This document shows positions 22,586 to 38,386 of a DNA stretch of 64,000 nucleotides, piece after piece. Under the pieces are notes generated by a model. The model saw nothing but the letters and a program-made list of their open reading frames with translations. It did not search any database and was not told the origin of the DNA. This DNA is from Branchiostoma lanceolatum. Taxonomy: Eukaryota > Chordata > Leptocardii > Amphioxiformes > Branchiostomatidae. A program made the position numbers and the translations under genes. Each line of letters opens with the position of its first letter. Positions within the stretch are counted from its first letter, which is position 1. The stretch lies in NCBI RefSeq assembly GCF_035083965.1, contig NC_089735.1, positions 7,218,001 through 7,282,000 on the forward strand, given 5' to 3'.

Positions 22586-23943
22586 GGATATTTGTGGTCA
22601 GCATTAGCCTGAGTACCAACCTCCGTAGTGACCGCTGGCTCAAAAGAATTCGCTTGCTAAGTTAGCAAGCGAATTCTTTTGAGCCAGCGGTCACTACGGA
22701 GGTTGGTACTCAGGCTAGGTCAGCATACCTTAAGAACCTAATGATGAATTGTGATGATATTTGGTATGTAGGTAGGTCTTGGAAAGGCGAAGGTCAAGGT
22801 CGATTATGGGCCTCATAGCAGCTGACCTTGGTACTGCAGCAGAACTTCTGGTTGTTGTATGTTTTGACACGCTAGTTTTTTGCTGTCATCTTAATGTAGT
22901 GAACAGGTTTTACATGTATCTTCGGCATTATGTTTATAGATAGGAGAAAAATGTCTCGATTGCCAGATCCCATCAAGTTAGAAAACAAATGAAAAACTTT
23001 TTAATTTCTCGGTCGTGACAGTGAGGTCTTTAACTTTCTACTTCACATTATGAAAAATAGAACTATGAAACACCTTTCAAAAAGTAGACCTGTGTTCAAC
23101 TTGTCAATTTTGTGTTGTTCTTGCATGTAAACTGAATTTTCATATGCTTGGCTACATTTTATCTGCCACCAGTTAACATGTTAAACAAGATCAAGAGAAT
23201 TCGGCCCTTTAGCAACTCTGACCAACACCCGGGTCAACTCTGGCTAGTGTGAGGGTTAGGGTGTTGGGCCGAACTTGGCCAGGGTTAGGGTTAGCGTAAA
23301 GGCTAGCGCTTGGGTAGGCCCTACTTGCAAAACGTATACAATGTGTAACTTATATCAAATGTATTTCAAGAGAACATTCGTATTTGAAATTTCCAAGATA
23401 GTGTCTGGATCTAGGTATGAATACGAAGCTGACGTTGTAAACTTATATTTTGCAATGGATAATTTAGCAACTAGCATCAGTTCATTGATGTATAGAAACT
23501 CTTTTAACACATGTAGGCTGTAGCCAAAGACAATGTCAGATATAGAATAACTAAACAAACTTTCTACATAATCCCAAAAAGGTTTAAGAAGTTTACAACA
23601 AAAAAGTGTTCTATATATTCTATAACATCGCATGCTAAGATTAGGTTTTGAAATGTCTACTCACCACAGCGTCCGCTGTTTTATTTTTTTTTGTCTTTGT
23701 ACATTATAGAAGCTGAATGAGCTGGAGAGTGAGGTTTCACATCTGCAACACGATGGCCAAGAAGACCTGAGCCCTTTTGGCGCTATGAAGTCAGAGTCAG
23801 ATTCCAGCTACTACGACGATGACGACTTCGAAGAAAGTGTTGATGACGACCTGAGCGCATCAGCGAACATTTTCTGTTTCCTGTCCGTGAAAACCCTGGT
23901 CCTCGTGACGGCCATGTTACCCTTGTTACTTCACATCATGTGA
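18317..23943 (+). CDS. Gene C: secreted, probably anchored, Pro/Glu-repeat protein, 672 aa, four exons
   Basis: Coding exons are 18317-18394 (78 nt), 19078-19231 (154), 20936-22488 (1553) and 23710-23943 (234), total 2019 nt = 673 codons. All introns are GT-AG with phases 0, 1 and 0. Residues 1-26 are a signal peptide (MKPSVVCLLIVSCILSATS start). Residues 27-78 are Thr/Ser/Glu-rich. Residues ~114-147 are ten or so KGG repeats, followed by EEPP(M/I)E repeats. Residues ~205-322 are eight DYEEPLPPARPPPPPA units. Then comes a Pro/His/Gly-rich stretch with HHPGHH motifs, a short helical segment (KNELLQKLNELESEVSHL) joined across the last intron, a DDDDFEESVDDD acidic patch, and a hydrophobic C-terminus (VLVTAMLPLLLHIM) with nothing after it, as in GPI-anchored precursors or a tail anchor. 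No known domain was recognised. Likely an extracellular or cell-surface disordered protein; function unknown. It is a diverged, oppositely oriented relative of gene B. Confidence 0.85.
18571..18624. repeat. (GT)n microsatellite in gene C intron 1
   Basis: About 26 GT units. The complement gives a spurious His-Thr-repeat ORF. The bases after it (AACTCAAGAATGCCTGGATGG, then ATTGTCTTCATACTTG) match the start of the dispersed unit seen at 48770-49760. Confidence 0.9.
19679..20077. mobile_element. GGCCATGTTGATTTG MITE copy 1 (399 bp, TTA target duplication)
   Basis: The left end GGCCATGTTGATTTGATTAT is complementary to the right end ATAATCATATCAACATGGCC. TTA directly flanks both sides (19676-19678 and 20078-20080). 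The interior carries CCGGGGACCCCAA-like and GATGCGAGCGTGCGAATAA text conserved among all copies. A 3-bp TTA duplication suggests PIF/Harbinger mobilisation. Gene C intron 2. Confidence 0.75.
20264..20702. mobile_element. GGCCATGTTGATTTG MITE copy 2 (439 bp, TTA target duplication)
   Basis: Same family and same orientation as copy 1, only about 190 bp downstream. Flanked by TTA at 20261-20263 and 20703-20705. Ends GGCCATGTTGTATTGCTTAT and ATAATCAAATCAACGTGGCC. Gene C intron 2. Confidence 0.75.
21042..21141 (+). repeat. KGG-coding repeat in gene C
   Basis: Tandem 9-nt units GGTGGAAAG / GGCGGAAAG, with A or G at the third Lys position, coding Lys-Gly-Gly. The same protein motif as in gene B but with different codon usage (AAG-GGT/GGC-GGA here versus AAA/AAG-GGA-GGG), so the blocks were not recently exchanged. 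Confidence 0.9.
21319..21669 (+). repeat. Eight tandem 48-bp units coding DYEEPLPPARPPPPPA
   Basis: Six of the eight units are full 48-mers differing at only one or two positions (GAA versus GAG for Glu). The first lacks six bases and the last switches into PPPAQEQYYEPEEE. Near identity means recent expansion or gene conversion, so repeat number is likely to vary between alleles. Confidence 0.92.
22543..22581. repeat. (TG)n microsatellite in gene C intron 3
   Basis: About 19 TG units, 55 bases after the exon 3 donor. Confidence 0.9.
22605..22717. mobile_element. Perfect 113-bp palindrome with 9-bp target duplication
   Basis: The two 56-bp arms appear fully complementary around a single central G at 22661 (AAGAATTCGCTTGCTAA / TTAGCAAGCGAATTCTT). 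Outer ends are TAGCCTGAGTACCAACC and its complement. GGTCAGCAT is repeated directly on both sides (22596-22604 and 22718-22726). A 9-bp duplication is typical of Mutator-like elements among others. Gene C intron 3. Confidence 0.85.
22727..22875. repeat. Single copy of the dispersed GGAAGGTCAAGTTCGATAATG-type unit
   Basis: Text TGATGATATTTGGTATGTAG, then GGTCAAGGTCGATTATGGGC and GGTACTGCAGCAGAACTT, matches the repeated units at 48770-49760. It begins at the right flank of the palindrome, so the palindrome inserted into this older repeat. Confidence 0.6.
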
Positions 23944-24081
23944 GAAATGTTTCATACAATTCAACAGCATCGTGAGGACTCAATTGTACTACATTTTGCT
24001 CTAGCATTTCATATCTGTCGTTCTTTCATAAATCTTCTGTAGAAACAAAGTGGACAAGCTTGAACCTGTATCACAGCATGA

Positions 24082-24087
24082 AATAAA
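24082..24087 (+). promoter_or_regulatory. Polyadenylation signal of gene C
   Basis: AATAAA 139 bases after the stop codon, giving a short 3' UTR. Confidence 0.65.
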
Positions 24088-24419
24088 ATACAAATACACC
24101 TGAGTAGACATGTCGGTTCACTTCATTAGTTACTCTTAAGCTAGTCATTTACTTAGACTTTATGGTTTCGTCCATTGTATGTCATCTTTATTATGAAACA
24201 CTATTTCTCGATGAGAACTGCCAGTCCTATCATCTTGTGATACTTAACTAGGGGGCGAACTAATTTAATCCAAGGCCGTAAACCCACACCCCGAGCGGGC
24301 TAAGCTGTCTGGGCGGGCGGGCATCACTACACGATCCAGCGCGGGGAGCCCCCGATGGTATGGTTTCCAGGCTAACCCGGAATTGACTTCCCTGGCCCGC
24401 GGGCACTTTTCTGAGAGAT

Positions 24420-24900
24420 ATGTCTCAACAATTTTTCATCACCTGCGTAAACGTTTTACATTGTCACAGCCTCCGTACTACGATTCCCGTTGCCGCATTG
24501 GTATGTAACTTGGCATATCGTTTGCTAGGTTACGTGTGGTGATGCACGTTGTCTATTTTACAATGTAACAGTGACTATACGATAACAACAAGTAGCGCGA
24601 AAGAATCTACCCTATATCTGCTTACGACATTGGGCGACAGCGGACCGGCTTTTAAGCATGGTCTCTATGGAAGGGCAGTTCCACTTGCGCGTCAATATAA
24701 GGGTGCAACTATGATATTGAATTGACGATAAAAGCAGTCACGGTGTAACAAAGCGTGCATCACCACGCCCAACCTAGCAAACGGTATCCCAAGTTACACA
24801 CCAATGCGACGACGGGAACATGAGTTCTAGCTGCGAACGCGCAAACAAAAGTATTTCCAATATTCCCGTCGGGAGGTCATCCTCCTTCCCGGAGTAATAA
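24420..24900. mobile_element. Foldback element downstream of gene C
   Basis: Complementary arms: 24477-24600 (CGCATTGGTATGTAACTTGG, CGTTTGCTAGGTTACGTGTG, GTGATGCACG) and 24715-24830 (CGTGCATCACCACG, CCTAGCAAACGGTATCCCAA, GTTACACACCAATGCG). Arms are about 85-90% matched by eye. The exact ends and target duplication were not resolved. No coding capacity. Confidence 0.6.
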
Positions 24901-27018
24901 GCTATCCATCTAGCGAGAAACGATACTAAATTATTTCCAATGTTGACAGACATGCAGTTTTTTCAACTTAAAAACATGCAAACTGCACATACCTTGTTGT
25001 TACATCAGGATAACTTGTAGTAACCTACAGAACCCATACTCCGAACAGAAAATTCTAATGGAAGCGAAGTTGGCAAAATTACGCTGTGCAGTTCCGATCA
25101 GATGTGCTAGATGGTGTGAGTGACACATAAAGAGAAAGTCTTACTGCTATGAAAAGCCTTTGATGATAACGCTAATGCATGCTTCCTTCTCAAGGGTGAA
25201 GCATAGCATAGTGTAACACAAGTAGACTGCTGCTGGGAAGATGATTAATTAATGGAGTGCTCAAATTTCGATCAGTGAGATGTTAACAGTGTGTGGTAGA
25301 AGACAGCGCTTTTTCTAGGAAAACAAATGTATGGGGCATGGGTGTGGGTTTCTCCCTGTCCACATGGAGTTTTAGAGGCTTCTTAAGGGGGGATATTACT
25401 GCCAGATAGTTAACAGCTGAAGACGGTGGCCTCATGTAGCAGAGCTCTGGTCAATCAGAATTCTATGCTTGTCAAAGGATCTGCTCCCCAGGCAAATACT
25501 CAATTGGGAAATTCACGCTTGGCATAGCCTTGGGGATCCTCCATAGGTCGTGTTGTCATCCACATAGCGGAGCCTGATTGGCGGAGCGGCCTCTTGTTTT
25601 CCCGCCATGCACGGGACCATCTGGACTCCCCAAAGGGGCGGAGCAGGCTGTTGTCAATAATAATAATAATAATACTGAGGCATAAAAACTGCAACTTTAC
25701 CCTTCAGTTTAGGGGTCAAATTGTGACATTGGAGGGGAAAACATTAAAGATTTTAAAAATTGGCCTTACAAAGCACCAGATTTAATGGAAATAATTTATT
25801 ATCAGCATATGCCTCAGCGAAGGTTATAGGCCACCTTAATGGCATGGGAAAAATGTGCCCTGTAGGCCTTGTTCCCATTTTTAGAAAAATTTGTAGATAG
25901 TTTTACTTACATGTATTACAATTAGTGAGTGACAAAAGCACAAATCTACAAATCTTATTTGGAAGTGATTTATTATATGACAGTCGTGATATACATTTCT
26001 ATGTTCCTCAGTTCACTTTGTAGGAATAACATCATATTACATAATTTTCCATTTCACTTTGTCACAGGGTGAATATATTCAGCACTCTTCTCTAGTCTTC
26101 CTGAACTATATCTTTTACATATTTCTAATTTTCATACATCAAGATATTATCTTCAGCACAGTAGTTATCAAAATCGGGACACAGTGAGGGAAATTTCTGT
26201 CATTTACTTCTTAGGGGGATGAACAGTTTTCCTGTTACTATTTTTCACTAAAATACCAATATATCTAGCAATTGGTAAAGTCATGCCGCCCTTATCAACC
26301 TGATGCAAAAAACTATATTTTGTAAAAGGCTAACATCTACTAACATAATTCCACCAGAGTGCATAATTCCGCCACCCTGAAAAAGATACGTCCAAACAGA
26401 TCTCGAACACAATGTCCCCCAGCATAACATACTGCTGTATATCTTAACTTTGCATACCTGCACTAGGGATCTCTCAAACACGCTGTTTTTTTTAAGTGAC
26501 GGAATTTATGTAACTCGGCAGATTAATGTTAATTGAGGTAACATTGAGGGGGAGGGGCATTGGCACAACTTAAAAAAGAGATAGTTATTTTTTTGGACAC
26601 AGCTGCATAATTCCCCACTAATCAAAAGTTAGTATCACACATACCAGTACCATGGAACTTGACTACTCACAAAAATGAGTAAATAACAATTAATGTTAAT
26701 GCAAAATGTCGTATACCTAATAGTAGTATTGCAGAGTTCTTTACACAAATCAATGACTGAATTGAACATTGTAAACAAAAATATCCAAATATGGTAGTCA
26801 GTTGATAATAATTTCACCGCGCCCGTTTTCAAGGGGTGGCAAGTATGTCATGGCCAATCACAAGGCTCGTATCAATTGGCATTAACATCTGATTATTAAT
26901 CAAGGACATATAAAATACGCGACTTGAAAAGGAAAGGCTTTGAACTCTAAATTTCATACTCCACACTCTAACATCCTTTCAAAAAAACGCGAAGTTGATT
27001 AAAAACCAAGATACCAAA
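24901..27018. other. Spacer without a recognised gene
   Basis: AT-rich sequence. Bases 25656-25675 hold an (AAT)n tract. Bases 26290-26540 are the inverted relative of the repeat at 13035-13275 (ATAATTCCGCCACCCTGAAA, AAGATACGTCCAAACAGATC, then GGAATTTATGTAACTCGGC). No protein-coding region was recognised. Confidence 0.45.
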
Positions 27019-27421
27019 TAGACGAATTTGAGCCACACAAACTGGTTTCGTCATAGGGGCGATTTTTCACACAAACTGTCTATGTCATCACCCATGTCCG
27101 CTAAGAATAGAACGTGTTCGAACGACATTCCCCGAACCCGAAGTACAAAATTAGCCGTTTTCTCCGTATTCTACGCAAGTGAGGAAGGCGAATAGCCATC
27201 AACATTGTGTAGCGATGTCCGGAAATGTTTGATGGCATGTGTGTGGGCGCCGGGCTGCCCGCGGGACTTGAATATCTGGAGATGCCGGGCTCTGTGACAC
27301 CGGTCGGGGTTCGGGAATGTCGTTCGAACACGTTCTATTCAATACAGACGTGCGTGATGACATAGACAGTTTGAGCAAAATCCCCATGACGAAACCAGTT
27401 TGTGTGGTTTAAATTCATCTA
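27019..27421. mobile_element. Long-TIR element (TAGACGAATTTGAGCCACAC ends), about 403 bp
   Basis: The left arm runs TAGACGAATTTGAGCCACAC, AAACTGGTTTCGTCATAGGG, CTGTCTATGTCATCAC, GAATAGAACGTGTTCGAACG. The right arm is its complement, ending GTTTGTGTGGTTTAAATTCA, then TCTA. Arms exceed 100 bp, so it is a foldback/MITE. A left-end-only relative lies at 33865-33985. Confidence 0.7.
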
Positions 27422-29438
27422 AGTATTAGAATCCTGAAAAATATGAATTATAGGAAGAATACAAGTAACTGTAAGAATACCACCTTAATAAAAAACAACC
27501 GAAGCTGCCACAGAAGTGATCATGCAGAAATATCTGATTCGCCAATCTATACATAAAATACTTGCTGCCAATATATACATAACAACTTCATAGACAGATA
27601 TACAAATATTAATTCTGCAGTGACATTCAGTCAACTTAAAAAACCTCTGCTGTTAACGACCAATAAGTAGTATGTATCATTACTTTTTAAAACATTTATT
27701 TTAACAAATAGAAAAAAGGAGTTTTAACTCAGTGTTTTGTCTATCATTTTAATTTGTAGTTCTTTATACCAAGGAGGTTTCTTGTCTGAGGCTCACACAA
27801 TATGATCATGATGCAAGTAAATGTTACACAAAATGGTACATTCATGAAAGTCACATACTACATGTAGTTGTGAGAGATTTACAATGCAGATGCAGCACCA
27901 GTGTTTCAGTAGTTTCCGTTGATATGTGGACTATATTAATTCACCTGGCCAGACTTAAACTTTGTTTGCACACAGTTTAAAACAGTGATTCCTCTGGATA
28001 TTGACTCTTTACAGATACCATACAATCAAGTCATGTGTGTCAGAGCTGTTGATTAGGAACTTGGTTTGGATAAGCAGTTACTGTAGTACTATTGTCTAAC
28101 AGTGCCCAATGTGTAGTTTCCCTACATAGAACTAGGCAACACAGACTTCCAATGACTGAGACTGTAAGAGCACCACTTGAGATTCAGGACCCTTGACAGT
28201 ACTGGTTATAGTTCAACCATCTTGTCCAAAATTCTACTTCAGACATTGCGAGTTGCACCAGGACAAAGGAAAAGAAAACCAAGGTGTAGCCAGAAACAAA
28301 TTCTCTAGCGAATGCGTTCGAGAAATTCCTAGAATACTTGTAAAGACGAACGCAGTTCTACACAAATGGCTCCGCTCTTGAGGCGTCACCAAAAACTGCA
28401 TATCTAATGCTGAAATTTGGTTGGGGGCATTCTGCAGTTACAGTATTTGCTTTCAGATTTTAAATGTTGTGCATATTGGAAGTGACACATCTGACAGTGA
28501 TTCCCTCTCATCATAAATAGGCTAATGTTTTGATATAATTTTCATATAGAATTAGAGCATTCTCCAGTGAACACGTCATTCTGGGGTTAATCAGGTCCCT
28601 ACAGATACTTCATTACCCTCAAAGTTTATTTTGAACTCAGTGCCTAACATTACACCACATCTCTGCACTTTAATACAAGTTTCACCCAAACAGATCTCAC
28701 TTTATATTTTCTTTGTTCGAGCAAACTGATCTACGGTGTAGATGTAAGTTATGTCTTACAAGATTTTTTATTGTTCAGGATTCTCCAACTTGAAAGGGTT
28801 ACATGTATATAACCATTTAGATTTACACTTGATGATATAGCTTAATATTTTCATATACTTTGTTTTGTGACTAAGCATCTTCTGAAGCACAACATTTAAG
28901 CTGACTGATTAGTTATCCAGAACTGCAAAGTTAGTTGACAATCCGAGTAACCAATATAACCTGTTGGCCAATATGATTTGAATATATCATAATTATAACT
29001 GGGCTAAAATATTTTTCCTCTTATCATATTTTCAAAAATGAACATATTGGGTCTTTTTAAAAATTCACAAAGAAACAGCAGCAGATGTTTGAGACTTTGA
29101 GGAGCAACTTACAATAGTTGGAATAGTCTCATACATTTAGCCAGATAATCCAGTTAGTGATATTCTTATCAATAAAACTGGTTTTTCACGAGGGTCTATT
29201 ATGCAATGTATGTGAGGCTTTAGTTGCTACAATGCACGTACCTAGAATACAAGTTTTACATGTGAGAGGCACACTGTATATTAACTTGATGCAGCAGAGG
29301 TGGGCGTCACCATGTTCACACTTATACTAGTGCAGCCTCACCTTCATATTATACACCTCACACACTTAGACAAGAGTTCAAGACAAGTCTAGGTGACAAC
29401 AACATGACACAGTGTACCTATGGGGTCTTTACTGATGC
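27422..29438. other. Spacer downstream of the PHYHIP-like gene
   Basis: AT-rich, no recognised coding region and no clear repeat structure. It may include the gene's 3' UTR, since no polyadenylation signal was assigned nearer the stop codon. Confidence 0.35.
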
Positions 29439-29525
29439 GGGTTTCCGGAAAAGGTAGCCTAGGCTAGGTTACTTAAGCAACCCATCCAGCCTTCTTCTAG
29501 CCTAGCCCACCTTTTCCGGAAACCC
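29439..29525. mobile_element. 87-bp hairpin MITE with 9-bp target duplication
   Basis: Arms GGGTTTCCGGAAAAGGT and ACCTTTTCCGGAAACCC are exact complements at the ends. The inner GCCTAGGCTAG and CTAGCCTAG also pair. Flanks are TACTGATGC (29430-29438) and TACTGAAGC (29526-29534), a 9-bp duplication with one later mismatch. It ends 11 bases from the PHYHIP-like stop codon, so it lies in that gene's 3' UTR. Confidence 0.75.
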
Positions 29526-29535
29526 TACTGAAGCC

Positions 29536-35130
<5,595 letters not shown>

Positions 35131-35235
35131 TGGGTGCGGCTATAGGTTCCACCAAGCGACATGGGAGGGTTCCCACCTATGGTTTTGAATACAGTTTAAG
35201 TACATTAGCTGCATACGATACATGTTGGTAGGTTT

Positions 35236-35460
35236 GCTCCACTCACACTAGGAGAGACCCCTCTCTTTTTGATAAGTGTGGTGTTTTCTTTAACGTTCTC
35301 AAGGTGTGGCTCTCCTCAAATATGGGACCTCCAACTTTATGTCCCATCTGAGAGGACGTCTCTAACCAAAGCTGGGTACACATTTTCACTTGCATTGAGT
35401 GAGGGAATTCGAATAAGTTTTAAGTACCTTTCCCAGAGGCACAACATTGGGGCCTGCTAC
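35236..35460. mobile_element. Partial copy of the CCACTCACA-ended MITE family
   Basis: GTTTGCTCCACTCACACTAG, then GATAAGTGTGGTG, TCTCAAGGTGTGGCTCTCCT, TATGTCCCATCTGAGAGGAC and GTCTCTAACCAAAGCTGGGT match the element at 63305-63632. It abuts MITE copy 4. Confidence 0.6.
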
Positions 35461-35469
35461 TAAATATAA

Positions 35470-35849
35470 GGCCATATTAATTTGATTATTTATATGGGTG
35501 ACCTCCGCATGCTCATCAATTTCTACCATATTGTTAATCATGCAAAACAGCTACAAAATGGGCAAATACATGCCGTAAATTACAAAAAGATATTTTGGAA
35601 AACAGATACTAATGTCTAGAATGGCAAACTCAAAGAAGAGGCATGAAAGACCAAATTGAAGAATCCATCATTTGGTATTCTATTCTCAGTGTTAAGTCAT
35701 TTGTTCAACCTTTCTGACCATGTAGTATGATGTAGGTTTCATTATGAAGTCAACTTCTTTTTTTATAACTTTTTTTTATTCACAGTGACTCTTGCATCAG
35801 CTTTGGGGTTCCCAGAGGATGTCACTCTTATAATCAAATCAACATGGCC
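35470..35849. mobile_element. GGCCATGTTGATTTG MITE copy 4 (380 bp, TAA target duplication)
   Basis: Left end GGCCATATTAATTTGATTAT and right end ATAATCAAATCAACATGGCC, with TAA on both sides (35467-35469 and 35850-35852). The interior runs in opposite orientation to copies 1 and 2: GCATCAGCTTTGGGGTTCCC lies near its right end. Confidence 0.7.
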
Positions 35850-36984
35850 TAATGAGGGATTCAAAACCGGAACCTTTAGAGTTAGATTCAACAACCTTTA
35901 AACCACAAGACCACCTTGTCAAATACCACAAACCTCAACAGCCCCTTTGGTATATATAAACATAGGACATAATTGAATTATTTTCAGTCAAGACTGAGCA
36001 TAGTCAGCATGAATCTTGCCTTAAACGCCGCCCTGCACATGGTTGCAATATCTTTTGGCAGCATAATTGAATCACTGACTGTGTGAGTGTGCTTCTCATG
36101 CTTACTAATTTGATAAGGAAAGGAATAATAAGTAGATGCCATCTGGACCATTATTTATCATATTAGTAGGGTTCCAAATGGGTGAAGGAAATGAGAGGTC
36201 AGGGTGTTAAGAAGGATAAAGCGGCTGATACAGCTGAAAATGTATTGTACTCGGTATCACGGTTTATCAAATTTCCTCACTGAAAAATTACCTTTGGGCC
36301 AGTCTTGGGCCGGGCATGTTTAAGAAGTGGAAAAAATCAATAAAAGTTGACTGGTGGACTTTGATAAAGAAAAACTACCCAAAAAACATGGTACATGTAA
36401 TCAAAAAGATGGTATCAAAAGCTACATAAATTTGTAAATATTCAGTTAAAAATTCTATTAATTTCTGCTTTAAAATTCCTGATCTTTAGGGGAAAAACCA
36501 AATGTGAGTACAAATTTAGAGTTATTAATAACAACTCTATCAATGCAATTTTCCAGCATTAATTTCATAAACAATGAGTCACTAGTATCTCATTGCTTTC
36601 CCCGCTCAAATATAATAGCTGAATCCTTAATTAATTGTATGCAAATGACAAATTGTACTTACATTGTATTTGTTAAGGTTTACTGATAATATCATTGTAC
36701 CTGAACAATGTATATTATTTTGTATAAGTAAAATATGATGGTGAAAATACAATGTCCTGGTGCATTTCAGTTTACATTCTTAAACTGTATTTGACATCTG
36801 AAAGAAAAGAAATCAGAAAGAATCCCCACCTATACTGATGACTCTAAATTTGTAGGACGTTAACCGAAAACACAACTTTTCTTTTCATAGGCCTTAGCTG
36901 TGGAATTTGTAACACTGTATGCAGTTTATCATGGCAAACAAATTGTATTGATTAGGAGGAACATTGTTAAATTTCATACATCTT

Positions 36985-37190
36985 CAGGCAAACACAGATG
37001 GCATGTTTAAACATGTCTGTTCCACATTGATTATGCATGCGTATCATTCTGACAGGTGGCAGGCTTGTTACATTTCATACATCCCCAGACCTGGCAAACA
37101 CAGATGGCATGTGTTTAAACATGTCTGTTCCACATGTCTGTTCCACATTGATTATGCATGCGTGTCACGCTGACAGGTGCCAGGCTGTTC
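36985..37190. repeat. Direct tandem duplication, about 105 bp
   Basis: GGCAAACACAGATGGCATGT, AAACATGTCTGTTCCACA, TTGATTATGCATGCGT, TGACAGGTG and CAGGCTTG/CAGGCTGTTCC occur twice. The second copy has an extra internal TGTCTGTTCCACA duplication. Confidence 0.8.
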
Positions 37191-37990
37191 CCTGTCTGCT
37201 TCTGTGTTCTGTTTACCTTTCTGGCTTGTTTATGGTTGAAGCAGCAGGGAGGTGTCAGAAAGGTCACATCTAAAACACCTGTCTCCTTAAAGGCTTTGTT
37301 AGGCAGGTGGATTCTGCCATGCAAACATTAGAATGGCATCCTTAGAAGAGGTTTGTATAATAATACTTGGATTGGAAGTAAACATTCCGACTGATCCACT
37401 GTTGAATGTACAAAAATTGTAAAACATGTCAGCTTGCTATATGGTGGCCCTTCCTTTGTGAGAGTTTCTCATAAATATTTTTTCAGAACCTAGCATACTA
37501 GCAGTACATGCAGTTATGAAATGGCTTGACTGTAGAGAACAGAGATGAAGGAAAATGACATTTATGATAAATATCCTGCTGCGAACGACTGCAAAACCCC
37601 TTAACAAATGGGTGTGGAGATACAGAATGTATGATAATCTTAAATCCAACACAACAGTTAAGGGTGGAAGATGACACCTTAACAAGGTCCTTCATCAGTC
37701 CCCAGTTGAAGGGAGTTAGGAAGCTGACGTCAGCAAGGATTGCGAGAACCACTACAACCTTCTTTTAATAACTGTCTATGAACTCTGAGGAAGAACTGCA
37801 TACAGATCTGTTTCCACATCATCACGAATCCCCTAATCCCCTTGCACTGCATAAGGACAGTTTGTGAGATTACGTGATGAATGAAAATGGGTGATTTCCC
37901 TTGAGGTTTTTCAAGTGTGGAGGTGGAAGTAATTCATCATCCTAGGCAGGTCAAGGATCTTACAAGCCTCATTGTAACTGTAAGATGAAT

Positions 37991-38386
37991 TCAGGGCTCG
38001 AAATAGAATGTACATGTTTGGGTCAACTTGCACTGGTGCAGATGAAAGAAAAATTACTAGCACCAAAAAGAAATTACTTCAACAACCCAACTTTTGGCAT
38101 ATTCAGGAAAGTATGATGCTCTTATTCCCCAAGATTGCCGCTTATTACAATGCCACTAAATGTGTCCCAAACTAGAAATGGATACTAAATGTGGCTTGCT
38201 TAATGTGTAATTTGTTTGAGCACCAATTTTTCATTAAGACTTAGAGTGAAAATTTACCTGAGCAAAATGGGATAAATTTCTACTGGTTGTATAACTTGCA
38301 CCGGTGCAAGTCTCTTTGAAATTACGTGCATGGCTCCAATTTTTCGTGCGCAAACTTGCTCATTGCAAGTGGCATTTCGGGCCCTG
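37991..38386. mobile_element. CAGGGC-ended non-autonomous element (hAT-like?), copy 1
   Basis: Ends CAGGGCTCGAAAT and ATTTCGGGCCCTG, with TGAATT on both sides immediately outside. The interior carries GCACTGGTGCA and TGCACCGGTGCAAG palindromes. CAGGG termini suggest hAT, but a 6-bp duplication is short for that superfamily, so the assignment is open. Confidence 0.55.

Noticed and set aside
23225..23300. Telomere-like TTAGGG motifs (also 38985-39000)
   Set aside because: Only two or three non-contiguous copies within a repeated GGCCGAGTTGG-type element. Not an interstitial telomere array.
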